From Nautilus pompilius (Eukaryota; Mollusca; Cephalopoda; Nautilida; Nautilidae), in NCBI GenBank assembly GCA_018389105.1, contig JACATO010001001.1, positions 248,001 to 312,000 of the forward strand: a DNA stretch of 64,000 nucleotides, read 5' to 3'. A model generated the notes under the pieces. The model did no database searches and was not told the origin of the DNA. It saw nothing but the letters and a program-made list of their open reading frames with translations. The position numbers and the translations under genes were made by a program. The stretch's first letter is position 1. Every line of letters begins with the position of its first letter. Positions 1 through 14,100 of this stretch are shown piece after piece.

Positions 1-229
1 ACTGAAGAGTATATTTTTTCAGAATGAATTTCCTTTTCTTTTTTAAATCTCAGCTCGTTCAGTTCTCTGCTTTTTTAGGTTGGGTTGGAAGCTATACATG
101 TGTGAGAGACTTGTGTTCAGGTTGTTTATACACCAATTATGTAGGCCACCAACTTAAATTTTTCAAACAAAATTCCACTTTCCATCTTGGTTGGAATTTC
201 TGCATGAAAGGGAAATTCAACATAAAGCA

Positions 230-1220
230 AAAGATCAGTAGGAATAATGTCTCTACTTGAAAGCACATTGGCCACTACAGCTTCAGGTAAAACACGACAA
301 GATGCGCACCATTTAGAATCTGCTTCAAGCACGACGACGCTTATTTTTTGTCTGACTGTAATTTCTGTCTATCCAGCAATGCTAGAATCTGTAACACGAG
401 CTCTCCAGGCTGTTGAACTTGATATCGTGAGTGTGTTTAATGAACACCGACAAAAAAGCAGGAGAATAATTCAACAACTTTTCGCTTAAGTTCAACAGTT
501 GTCAAGGAAGTTGAATATTGAATTATCTGTTTCCTGATGATGTAGACGGCAAACATTTTGATCTAATGTTGGTGGCTCAATTGTGGAAGAAAATTTTTGT
601 CAAACATTGTTTACACCATATTTGGACTCTCTCCATCATTTCATCACTAGAGAGCTGGTTTGCTGCAAAAAATATACAAAATTTCTCTCTTTTGCCTTCA
701 TCCTGTACAAATGGTGCACATTAGACATGAAGAATTCAAAAACCAAATTGTGAAAATAAATGAAGTAGAGAAAATAGAAAACTTGGAAGCTGAAGCTATC
801 ATCTGGTTTGAGATGTGGTCCAAAAGGGGGAACAATGTGTTAGCAAATTAAAAAATGGACTCATTGAGTTGTTAGAGTTCACTGATCTATTCCTTTCCTT
901 TCATCAAACAATTCACATTGTTCTAACAATACCAGTATCAACCTGCACAGCAAAAAAGTTGTTTAGCACAATGAGAAAGGTGAAAACATGTCTGAGGTCG
1001 ACAATGGCAGATGAACATTTGTCTGGTAACTGTTCACAGAGAAAAAGTTACAGCTAACAGCGCAGACTTATTTAAGAAGTAATGAATGAACTTGGATGGG
1101 ACCAGAGACAGACGCTTACAATTTGTATTGAGTAAAAATGTAGGGCTTTTGTGAGCTCTGATGAAGCAGCACAATAGCAAAAGAAGCCGAAAAAAAATTT
1201 AAATTTAAAATATTCTAAAT
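230..1220 (+). pseudogene. hAT transposase relic (ZMYM1/TTF-type)
   Basis: Decayed transposase in three shifting frames. Around 260-480 a stretch reads like the helical mid-domain of ZMYM1-like hAT transposases. Around 905-1040 it carries the typical C-terminal dimerisation block, an L-T-I-P-V-S-T start followed by a serine/methionine-rich stretch ending L-R-S-T-M. Stops and frameshifts at about 490, 725 and 850 rule out a working protein. It lies in the ACSM3 intron upstream of the first visible exon. Terminal repeats were not found. The family call rests on motif memory, not on a search. Confidence 0.6.
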
Positions 1221-2172
1221 GAATCACAAGAAATATTTCTAAGTAAAAAAATTGATGAAAATCAAATACTTTTGATAGGAAAAACAAAAGAAATTAGTAT
1301 CTTTTTATTTGTTGATGTTAGTATGCATTCATTGATAGGCACATTCCCTGCACTTGACATTGTCATCTTGCCCCTCTCCTTGTGATTTATCCCACAGACA
1401 TTTTCTGTCACCTCCTCCCCAGAAAAAATCCTGTGGCCGTCCATCGATATACAGATTAATATTGAAATCAAATTACTTTTTTTTCCCAAAATCTGCTAGT
1501 TGGCATTCAGAGAAAAATGCTTTTTTTTTTTGTTTGTTTTTGTAGCGGAAAGTAATATTAAAATGGTTGTACCTGTCAGGGAGATGCAATGCTATGTTTC
1601 CACAATTTCACTGGTTTGTATTAACATCCTCGTGGATTTTTAATGCCGTTCTATCTTTTGAGGCAGGACGAATTCCTTTTCCTTGTCCTGTCTTTTGTTG
1701 TCCTTTTGCCTCCAGCGAATATTTACTTTGTTTGCCCCGAATTCTCAATCTCCTCCCTTTCCACCAGCATCTCCAGGTAGACATTTTTAAGTTTTAAACT
1801 TGTAGCACAAATTAAATCTTTTTATCTGCCAGGATGGAAAATTAAGAAATTGCTTGAGAATGAGAGAAAAAAGTAAGATAACAGAACGTTGATATTGCAG
1901 TTTAGGGTTAAACAAAGTTCATCAGAATTTATCACTCTGGTTAGGAATGCAATAAGACTGTCTAAAATTGGTGTACATTTTATTCCTTTCTGACCAATCA
2001 CCTGTATTAAACTAAAAAAAAAAGGCGAGTAATTGAAATAATTTTTCTAATAAATGAGAAAATATATTTAAAAAAAAAAAAAATTAACCCTAACCAAAAA
2101 ACTGGCAACATTCTTAAATCATTTTCTGTTGTTTGTTTTTTTTTTTTTAACATATTTGTAATGGAACTCCAG

Positions 2173-5100
2173 AACCTGGAGAAGTATCCAATATCTGTGT
2201 TCTGTGCATCAGCCACAGCCATGCAAATAATGGTAAAATTAAAGCAGAGAATCCATCCATTGAGATTGAGACACACAGTGAGTGGTGGAGAACCAATTGT
2301 AAGTCACAAAGTATTTATTACATGCTTGACATTTTTTGGGAAAATGTTTGTGAAATGACCAACTCGTTTAAAGATAGTGTTTCGGTACACTAATTTTGTA
2401 ACCAACTTTTTTAACGCTGAACACATTGAACATTTTTAATTAGCAATATGAGTTGGTTTGAAATTCTTTGCCTTCCCAGATAACAAACATTTAAAAAAGG
2501 ATCAGTTAATGGCACTTAAGTTATGGTATTTTCCATAAACTGATTCCATGTTTGTTTGTTTTGTATTCTCATAAATTACACTCCTTACATATTTTTGAAT
2601 TTCCTTAAAATGCAGATGACGAAAAATGCAAGAGTTTTTTTGGTTATAAGTGTAGATAGTGGTAAATATAAATGCAGCATCTGCTTCCAGAGAGGGGGCA
2701 GGTTCTATAGACTGAGATAGAAAATTAATTCATACTACGTTATGGTAATTCAAAAAATAATCTTCAGATAGGTAAAAACGGGAGACTTTTTTACAAGGGT
2801 TTTAACATTTTGAGTGGTATGTCTGTATATTTCTGGGGAGTAGGTACTGGTCCTGATGGAGTAGTTCTGTGTTTCTTGGGCTGTATTTGTACAGGGTTCC
2901 TTCCTACAACTTGTAAAACCTAGGAAATGTATATTTATGGGATTACACAGCCAGGATCAGTGCGCACTCTTCATAAATATACAGGAATACTACTCATAGT
3001 GTTATGGCGTTGAACTTACATGTACAAATTTTTTCAAAAATTTACCTTAATTGATTTTTAGATGTAACATCAACGGACATTTTTGAAGTTTAACTTTTTT
3101 TCTTTGACTTTCAAGATTCTTTTAACCCTCTCTATAGAGGGACTGTGACAAATAGCACCTTCCTCACTAATATAATCACTTGATACGACAAATCCGTATG
3201 GCACTCCAGCCCAGCATGTTTATACATTATAAGTGTATTGACCACATACACTAACCAGTGCTGCTAGACTGGGGTAAGGTAAAAATCTGACCTGGTATTT
3301 GGATGGTTAAATACCAGGGTCATTCAAATGAAACTCAGCCAGATATAATTTTGGCAATTTTGTTTTCAGTTGGGTTCCATCTGAACATCCTTAAGATTAA
3401 TTTTAAATGGCTGCTTTATTTTAATATAGAACTCTGAACTACTGAGACTGTGGCAAGAACACACAGGGATGAAACTCTATGAAATGTATGGTCAGACGGA
3501 GACAGTGAGTTTGAAACTGAATGTTTATAATGGCGGCCTAACCGTCTTTAACTTTGATTGCTCGAGTCAGCAGGTGTGTTGTGTAGCACATCCATCTAAC
3601 CACACCTTTGTTTTATAGTGTTTTTCTTCTGCTGCACTCAAATTAAGGGACAGTATGGTCTTCTACTGTTTCTAGCGCCCGGTACTAGTGGTCCAATCAC
3701 TGTTTATACGAATCCCTGCCAAAGTATTGCTCCACACCACACAATCCTCGACTTTACAAACAGTACATCAAAACACTATGCTTGCTTTATCTGCAACAAT
3801 ACATGGATAAACTGTGGTCCACATTGAATTGAACTGTGCCATATTTTGCAGCACATTGATATATAATTTTTGCTTGTTTTGAGGACAAAAGTCCATCAGA
3901 CTCAGAATTACTTATCTCACATGCACCTTTATTTACTTTTTCCAAATGAAAGTGAAAGGACACAGCACGCCGTACGCATTCCTAAGAGCAGCTCGTTGGC
4001 CATCGTTCAATTTATGACCGATTACCATGTGCAATTCATAAATACCCCTGACTGGGGTTTGATGACACTTCTGACCTGTTTTTTTTTTCCTATTTTGAAT
4101 GTTGAACCAACAGAAACAAAAGAATAAATGAAAAATGTGTGTCTCACACCTTAAGCACGAGTTGACCTGTATGATCAGATTTGTCATGTGGTATAACTAG
4201 TAGTAGCTGGCATTTCTACTTCTAGTGGCCCAGTACCATATTTACATAAACCTTTGATCATCAGTTATCACATACACAGAAGGGTGATAATTCTCCTAAA
4301 TATATAAACAACATTTACGCAAATTAAATCTCCTTTTAGTGAAACACCAATGTAATCTGCTTACTGTAAGTTCTCCAGATACATCATCCTCACCTTCAAA
4401 ATCATCCAAATCAGATAATGCGCTAGTTAAAACTCTTCAGGTTGAAAGTATAGCTGCTGAGCAGTTTCATAATTTTCAGTGTGCGCATAGTCGGTAATGA
4501 AAATAAGATGTTTGCGAGCGAGTGAGTCATTTTGATTGGAAGTGAAGTCTGACCCCTTAGCATTAATTTAGCCAACCATTTCCCTACCTAATTATTGCTG
4601 TATACTGTACTCCTATTATCAGTATTTGCTCCTTCAATAACAACCAGAGGTGCACATTACCAATAAAATGATGGGAATTTCAAAAATGTATAGAAAAATT
4701 CTCTAATTTACTTAGTACCAGTAATTATTAATGAAAAGTATCATGACTCAAATGGAAATTAAAAGAAAACCACCTTTGAAATTGTAGACCATTACTATTA
4801 TTAAAACGACAACCTCACAGGGTTAGAGACAAGTTCACGGGACCAGCATAATTAACATCATTATTCCAAAACAGGTAGTTAATGAAAATTCCTTCTCTCC
4901 ATGTCTTGTTTTTACTAAACTTTTGAAGTCATGCCTATTTTGTACATTTATACCTAAGATCTTGCTTGAAACATTTTTATTAATTTTCTTTTCATAAAAT
5001 TAAATATTTAAATTTTATACTTTTTTATTATTTATGAGGACCTGATTCTAAAAATTACAGTCCATACTTTAGCTGACACAGCAGAAAATTACTCAAGATG

Positions 5101-8100
5101 GTGCAAAAGCAGCAAATTTTCCCCTATTTCACTTGATACAAGAATACAATTATTACATCTGTAATAGCATCCCAGGATTTAAAAGAGATCATTGAGCATT
5201 GTATTTTTCATATCTGTGTGCACAGCAAAATTACCAAAGATAAGTGTGTGTGTGTGTGTGTGTGTCTCAGTTGTAATTTCCTGTGGCCCAAGTACCACAA
5301 ACATCAGCCAGGAGCAGTTACTGGTGCTATATTTAAATTGAACCATTGATTTTGTGCAAGTTTCCCTGCTCGACAGTGAATGTTTTTCAGGAAAATTGAC
5401 TTTGGATTTTGAATCTATTCTTTCACAAATTTTTAATGTTTCAGACTTTGCTCTGCGCTAACTACCCTTGTATTGACATAAAGCCTGGCTCAATGGGAAA
5501 AGCAACACCTGGCACAGACTTGCAGGTTGTCATATTGTTCTGTTCTATTTTACCTGCTATTTTAAACAAATACAACGTTTTTCTTATGTGGTCTTAGATT
5601 TCCTGTGTGGTTAATATGCTGGTCTCCCAAAATGTGCAAGTGCTCTGAAACTAGATATACAGGTGCATCTCAAAAAATTAGAATATCGTGGAATAGTTAA
5701 TTTTTTTCCGTACTTTAATTCAAACAGTGAAACTTTCATATATTCTAGATTAATTACACATAAAGTGAAATATTTCAAGCCTTTTTTGTTTTAATTTTGA
5801 TGATTACGGCTCACAACTCATGAAAATCAAAAATCCACTTTCTCAAAACATTAGAATATTTCATAAGATCAATAAAAAAAAAAAAGGATTTATAATATAG
5901 AAATGCCGAACTTCTGAAAAGTATGTTCATTTATGCACTCAATATTTGGTCAAGGCTCCTTTTGCACGAATAAATGCGGCGTGGCATGGAGACAATTAGC
6001 CTGTGGCACTGCTGAGGTGTTATGGAAGCTCAGGTTGCTTTGATAGCAGCCTTCAGCTCGTCTGTATTGTTGGGTCTGGTGTCTCTCATCTTCCTCTTGA
6101 CAATACCTCATAGAGAATCTATGGGGTTCAGGTCAGGCGAGTTGGCTGGCTGGCCAATCAAGCACAGTAATACCATGGTCAGCAAACCAGTTAGTAGTAG
6201 TTTTGGCACTGTGGTCAGGTGCCAAGTCCTGCTGGAAAAGGAAATCAGCATCTCCATAAAGCTTGTCAGCAGACAGAAGCATGAAGTGCTCTAAAATCCC
6301 CTGGTAGATGGCTACGTTGACTTTGGACTTGATAAAACACACTGGACCAACACCAGATGATGACATGGCACCCCAAATCATCACTGACTGTGGAAACTTC
6401 ACACTGGACTTCGAGCAACCCAGATTCTGTGCCTCTCCACTCTTCCTCCAGAATGTGGGACCTTGATTTCCAAATGAAATGCAAAATTTACTTTCATCTG
6501 AAAAGAGGACTTTGGACCACTGAGCAATGGTCCAGTTCTTTTTCTCCTTAGCCCAGGTAAGACGCTTCTGACGTTGTCTCTGGTTCAGGAATGCGACACT
6601 TGTAGCCCATTTCCTGGACACGTCTGTGCGTGGTGGCTCTCGATGCACTGACTCCAGCCCCAGTCCACTCCTTGTGAAGCTTCCCGAAGTTCTTGAATCG
6701 GATTTGCTTGACAATCCTCTCAAGGCTGCGGTCATCCCTCTGGCTTGTGCACCTTTTCCTACCACACTTTTCCCTTCCAGTCAACTTTCCATGGATATGC
6801 TTTGATACAGCACTCTGCGAACAGCCAACCCCTTTAGCAATGACCTTCTGTGGCTTACCCTCCTTGTGGAGGGTGTCAATGAGTGTCTTCTGGACAACTG
6901 TCAAGTCAGCAGTCTTCCCCATTATTGTGGTTGTGTGTACTGAACCAGACTCAGAGATTCATTGTATTTGTACTGCATAGATAGTGATTTACTCAAACTC
7001 GAAATGGAATATTCTAATATTTTGAGATACGTTTTTTCTATTTTTTTGAGCTGTAGGCCGTAATTATCAAAATTAAAATTAAAAAATGCTTGAAACATTT
7101 TAATTTACCTGTAATGAGTCTAGAATATATACAACTTTCACTTTCTGAAATAACTGACAAAAAATATTGAACTCTTCCACGATATCCTAGGTTTTTGGGA
7201 TGCAACTGTACACACCCACATACAACGTCCTGCCATATTAATTTGGCCACCCCATAAATGAACATATTTGCCTGAAATTTACATATTTCGTGTGATTATT
7301 GCATTATTGGACATCTAGTTGGACAGTTGTCCAGTGCACTATCATCATGCCAAACACATGTAGATTCCACAATATTTCGCCATTTACCCGAGGTGCTGTT
7401 ATAGGCTATTGAAAGTGAGGCCAGAGTCAACAACAGATTACTAAAGATCGTCACATTTCTCATTGATCTGTGGCCAGTATTATTGCAGACTTAAAGTACC
7501 ATTACTCACCTTCAGAGTCGTCATCAAAATTCTCATTGACATCACATGTGCAACAGAAACGAGTCAAAGAACAGTCCAATGTCACATCTCCACCAGCTTG
7601 GCTACAGAGGGTGTAACCACGTAAGAAACGTCTTCTGTTCGATAGGATTAAAACTCTTGGAAAGATCTGGTAGAAGGCATGTTTGGTGATACCCTGTCTT
7701 CTCGATGAGTCCAGCTTTCAGTAGTTTATATCTGGGTTTGGAGAAAATCTAAGAGAAACCTCCAGTGCCAGTGTCTTCTGCCCATGGTAAAGTATGAAAG
7801 CAGAACTGTCTTGGCATGGGCTGTTATCTGGCAGGACAGAACTGGTTTGTTGAAGGATGTCTCGATTTTGCCTGTGACCACAGTCCAGAAGAGAAATCAG
7901 GACATTAAACTTCTTCCCTAGGCAGCCCAAAGTCCTGGTATGGATCCTACTGAGCATGTGGGAGCATCTGGATTGTCAGCCAAGAGCAACCCAACAAAAT
8001 CTTGTTAATTCAATGCTAACAGGCAGAGGTTCTTTGTAATGCAACAGATGGCTCAAATAGTAACAAAGTATTTTACCCCATCACTTGCCTTTATTTTCTG

Positions 8101-11100
8101 CAGCATACTAGCATATTTGTTAACAACAGGTTTCCAGATTATTATGGCAGTGTACCGTATAAAAGATTAGAGGTGAGAATACTCTCATTCACACAAGTGA
8201 CCAGAGGTAAGGGTATTCTTTCACTTGTTTTCTGTGATGATCATCATCTACAATTGTAGACAAACCTGATAAAGTTGTAGTGCCATGGCTAATTCTAATC
8301 GTGTCTGTGCCTCATGGGGCTTCCATCTTCAGCATGAAATGGAAAGTCCCTACTGGAATTCCACTGATCAGCTGCAGGAAGAAACCAGTGGGCCCACAAA
8401 CCTAAGGCAACAGATTGGTACAGAAGAGCAAGATGAAACCATACTATAGGGGTTCATCAAACTGAGTCAGTCTTTAAAGATGATAGAACTCTGGGCCTCA
8501 GCCACAGCAGGCAGGTATTACATTGTTCATGTGAAGATCAGATAGTATCCAGTGTCTTGCCAACTTCAATGGAAAAAGAATCTGGTAGAACTGTTCTGAT
8601 TATTTAAGGGAGAAAGGCCACTCGTACAGGAAAACGGGAGAAACTATGCTCGACTGAATGTCACCAAAAACCAACTCATCAGGGGCTGAACCATACTGAC
8701 GACCATGATTAGCAGGCATGGCTCCTGTGTACTAACTGAAGATGATAACACATGCAACTGATACTTGCAACATAAAAGAAGAGACTGGAGTTTATGCCTT
8801 ACTATCAGAGGGACTTTATATGTTGTTGATGGAAAGTGAACATGGCACAGTGTTGAGGAAGGAAAATTAAAAAAAAATCTGTTACTTATCACCACTTTCA
8901 GTCTTATAAGGTTTGAATATCCCACAAGATAATCCACTAATTTTCCTTGAATTGTGTAGTTGTTTTGTCAAAGAGAAGCAGCTAATCTAAAACTGAGTTC
9001 CACAACCAAGAGATCTTACTGCAAGACTACCAAGCTTGCTTTAGGTCAAGAGAATATTTACACACTTTGTCATCCACTATAATGCAAAAGCAGCTAAATG
9101 ATAGGTCAGTGCCAGCTTAGAGCTTTCTTAATTATTGGTGTGCATACATTTAATGGAATGTATTGTTTTTCTACAATTTATATTTATTTTAAACATTTCA
9201 GATAGTTGATGATAGTGGCAATATTATGGCACCTGGTGTGGAAGGAAATGTAGGAGTCAGATGCAGACCAACGAAACCTGTGGGATTGTTTACTAAATAT
9301 CTGGTAAGATTATCACATTAAATCTTCTGTTTAACTAACACATTTGACTCAAAATGGCTAACACAGAACTGAGATGGTATATATTCAGCAAAAGAGTAAG
9401 AGATATCTCTGTGGTAAACAGTTGTTTATTATTTAACGATATTTCTTCTGTTAGCTGAAATTTTACTGTAATGTCTTTGTTTGTTTTTTTTTGGTGCTAT
9501 TTAAGAATGACACAGAACAGACAGAAAGTGTGTTTCGAGGTGATTTCTACCTGACCGGAGACAGGGCTGTCATGGATGAAGAAAACTATTTCTGGTTTGT
9601 GGGGCGTTCTGATGATGTCATTATATCAGCTGGGTGAGTTTTACTGATCATTCACACACTCTTTTGTTTTTCATAATCAGATTCGTTAGCCTGTACATAA
9701 CTGTAAGTGTGGGAAGATGTTTGGTGTCAGGATCAGCCTCTAGCACACGTTGTATGAGACAGAAATGTTGAACACGAGGTTAGAAAACTGTAGCAACTGC
9801 TGGTGGCAGAGGTCAGATGAGAATTATCTTCCTTGCATTAGAAATTCGCAAGAAAAATAAAGTATGAAACTTTTCTTTTTTTCCCCACATAACTGGGTCT
9901 TCGTTTACCACTAGTAGTGTTGCTTGATACGTTTGACTACACATTTTCCCCAAATGTTTTTTTTTCTAAGAAATATCAATTAATGTTGTTCAGATACAGA
10001 ATTGGTCCATTTGAAGTAGAGAGTGCCTTGAATGAACATCCTTCAGTTCTCGAGTCTGCTGTGGTCGGTAGCCCGGACCAGATCAGGGGAGAGGTAGAGT
10101 GAATGAGTTATTTTGTCGTGTGTATTATTTCAGTAACGTCATTAATTATAAATGTAGGATGGTCGCTATTTAAGAATAATATACATTTGAGCAAAATAAA
10201 GGTATATTTTCTATGAGACCTCTACAACAATTCTACATTCACCTCGGTCATTGTAGATGTACAATTCCTCAACTCTTTGCCAGCCCATGGCTTGAGTCAT
10301 GTGACAACTTTATCACTCAAATTGCTGCGTGTGGCTCTCTGAGCATGGTACATTTGTGAAGCTGGTGATACCACATTTGCATAACAAAGGTAAAATTAGG
10401 TATGATACCCAGTCGCAAAAGTTCACATAATGAAATTATTGAGCACGGTATGACAATTTGACGACAACTTACCAATGAACAGTGATGCTTATCAGCTCTG
10501 CTGTAGACTAGAAGTATACAGTTAGATGTTGCTGCTGAACTTGGTAAAATATTATCATCAAATTTGGTAGAGGTACAGAAATACCTGGCAGGGGTGCCAC
10601 AGCAGTACCAATTATCACAATAACCATTATGACTCGATGTAACTGCACTATCATTGAATGTTCCATCCAGAACAAATTGCAGGTCTGTGGGACTCGCATC
10701 TCTGATCAGACTGTAAAAAATTGACATACACTCCACTAACCAACACACTTTATGTTCAGCATTTCTCACATCCCCTAACACTAGGGCAAGAACAGAGATG
10801 GCCAGGACGCATCAGGGCCACATACTCTTTTGAGGTTGCATTTAATCTTCACTTTTCTGAGTCATTTACGAGTTTGGAAAGAACCAACCCAATATTATAC
10901 TGACCATAACATGTTAGATGCTTTCTGAGGGTGGTGGTGGTCATGCAAGAATAGCTGAAAAGCACCTTCAGGAAGAAAATGTCCAATGTCTTTCGTGGGC
11001 TGCCTGCTTTCCCAACCTTAGATCCATAGAACGTGCTTTGGGTGAGCAGTTCTCTAGGTGCATCGGACAGCAATCATGTGCTCATTGCACAATTCCAGAA

Positions 11101-14100
11101 CTGCATCAAGTTTTGACAGAAGAGTGGATTTCACTGCCACAAGACTCTTTGCCTGACATCTAGTGAAAAACATTAGACACGGGGGCAAAACTGTAGTGCA
11201 AACTGCAGGTGGCCTTTCAGGAACTAAAGGTCACATGACTTTAGGGTGTGCCAGCAGTGACTATTCTGTTGTCATTATGTCAGTAAATACATGATGTCCA
11301 GATATTTCACAAAATAAACTATATGTAAAAATTAATGGTAAATGTTTTATCCTCAATAAATTCATACATTTTTTTTTTCATTCACCAATCTCTACAAAGA
11401 CGACGACGATGACTATGGCAAGGGAGCTTAGTGCTAGAGCACTATCCTGTCGAAAGTGGACGATTGGCTTCAGTTTCAACGATAAAATGAACAAACAAAA
11501 CAGAGTTCTTTTTTCTTGGCAGCACAATTTGCCACCCACGTAATGAAGTTGGCTTTTCTACCAGCGTAATGCAACCTCTTGATCAAGGTGTTATCTCTTG
11601 CATGAAAATGAATGTTGAGTTTCTTTTGCAGTCGTCAGTAGCGCACATGACCACAGTAATTCAGTGTCAGAGTTGATGAAATCGGTCATTATGATTTGCA
11701 ACTTCTCATGGAAGATGCTGATGTGGGCCCAGTGTTTGCTACGGAATAAGCCAACTTTAACCAGAAACTACACACAGGTAGTGGTATTCAATAACTGGGT
11801 GATCTCATAGAAGCACACAAAGCCACAGAAAATGATAGCGACAATCCTGACGAAAAGGAAGAAGTAGCAGAGGAGAATGATGTGATGACCCCATAATGTC
11901 ATGTGAAGATGCTCTACTTCAAATACCGCATGTTGAAAATTTTTCAGTGCCAGTGAATAATTCTGAACCATTGACTGTTAAATGATGTTTGATGTGTCCC
12001 AAAACTGCATTGTAGTCCAAAATAGAACAAAAGCAAAGCAATAAATTCTGCTGGACCTTTTGGAAGGTGGCAGAACCATTCTAATATTGTAGACCTACTG
12101 ACAATTAGTAAGTTTTTGTTTTTAATAAATCCTTTCAAACAGAAGATCATTCTATAAAAACTCTGCAAATGTACAGTTCATACAGGTATGTGCAATTTCT
12201 TTTCAAAATAATTAAGATGTGGGTAGACATTTAAAAAATGTTCTATAACACAAGTAGGACTTAAAATAGGCTAAACTCTCATAAGAAAAAAAAACCTGAC
12301 TAATGCAGACATTTTCTTCAGTCCCATTGGGTTCTGCTTTACAGTTTTTACTGTCATCCAACATCCAGAGGCACCATCATATATCATTTGGGGTCATAAG
12401 TATAAAATACACAATAAATGTTTTCAATCTGACATTTTAAAAAAATGTCTAAAGTTGTCGTGTAGCATCTGCCTAGCTGGAATTCTTGGTCAAACAGGTG
12501 CAAACAAAAGTATATATGTATACACATACCTCTCCTTTCTAATAGACAAGGCACCATTTTTTAAAATGCCTAAATTGGCTCTACATAAATTATTTAAACT
12601 TTGATCCTTTAAAAAACAAAAGTATTAGATACATTAAGGTGTTTATAATAATGTGATGGTGATTACTAACAGTGTACAGTAGGCAGAAATGCAAGACTTA
12701 TACATTTTTCCAAAAATATCTGATTGGATTTTATGAATATTGGTTTAAAAGATAAAATACAATTAGGTTAATTATATAGAAAATGTTTAGTCTATGTTAA
12801 AGCTGTAAGATTAATTTATCGTTGTTAAAGATATATACACAATAATATATCCTATCATCCTCATAACAGACACCAGAGGTGAATTAGTACTTCTAAGATA
12901 TTACCAGAAGTGAGAATAATACCACAAGCAAATCTGTCTTTGATGTTTAACCTACTTTCATTAGAAATTAATTCTTGTATTGGGAAGTAAAATGGTGATA
13001 TGCTGTTTATTGTTATTGTTAACATTTTTTAAATTCCCAGATTGTGAAAGCATTCGTGATTTTGAACCAGGATTATTTGGACACAAATAGAGATGTTCTG
13101 GCCAAGGAAATTCAAGAGCACATGAAGGCCATCACAGCTCCATACAAATATCCACGTAAGGTAAATAAGTGTTGCTGCTGTTTTCAAGCCTCTAAAGAAT
13201 GAAGAGTTCTCAATTATTTGCTTACACACATGATACAGCACCAGTGTGCTCCATCCTATCTGATATGTGATAAAAAATTCCATAATTCTGAGATTTAGTG
13301 CCGTTCTGTTAGCTGCCCCAAATTTTGAACGGCTGTTCCACCAAAATTTATCATTAAAAGTAAAAACTACTAATGCATGCGGGTTGACGATGACAGTAAG
13401 TCGTAGACAATCTTCTTCTTTGAAGCTAGCACCATCTTGGTAATAATTTCTACCAGAATTACCTACACAGGAATAATTCTCAAATTAATGGAGCATTTCA
13501 CTCCCATGTAAAATTTTTCTTTGTTTTCCATGCGCTATTGCATTTCACCTGGAACCCAGAACAATCAGCATTATTAGTTTGTGGTAGTGGAATTAATAAG
13601 GGCAATTTTTTCATCAAAGCATGGCTTAGGCCAAAGAATAAACACACTGAACAGATTTAAAAACATGCCACCTGAAAACTACCAACAAGTGTAATGCCTT
13701 AACACGGTTCATTGAAACTTGCACGTGACATGACGAGTACTAGAGTCTGCCACAGTTTACCTGAAGAAAAGATTCATTCATACATGCCATGTACCAGCAC
13801 TGATTTTTCACAATTTGCATGTGGTGCTTGAATGATTTAAGAAAGCAGGCTTGAAATTTTCTTATTCAAGCCATATGCATTCACCAACTAGGCCAGTTGC
13901 AAGACTGTGAATACTACCACACCAGCATGAGTACATACTCCTTTACCTGCTATTTCTAATTACAATTTGCTCAGGTGTTTGTCATGGTTGCACAAGTTTT
14001 AAAAAAAAAAAAAAAACACTAATAGACATGCCTAATAATGCAATGTAGTTTTCCTTCTACAACCTACTCCTAAAGTGTATATAGTGTGTTCTTGGTGATC

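Noticed and set aside
10317-10781. A 154-codon minus-strand open frame
   Set aside because: The complementary plus strand carries Tc1 motifs (I-S-D-Q-T-V-K-N), so this is a shadow of a transposase relic.
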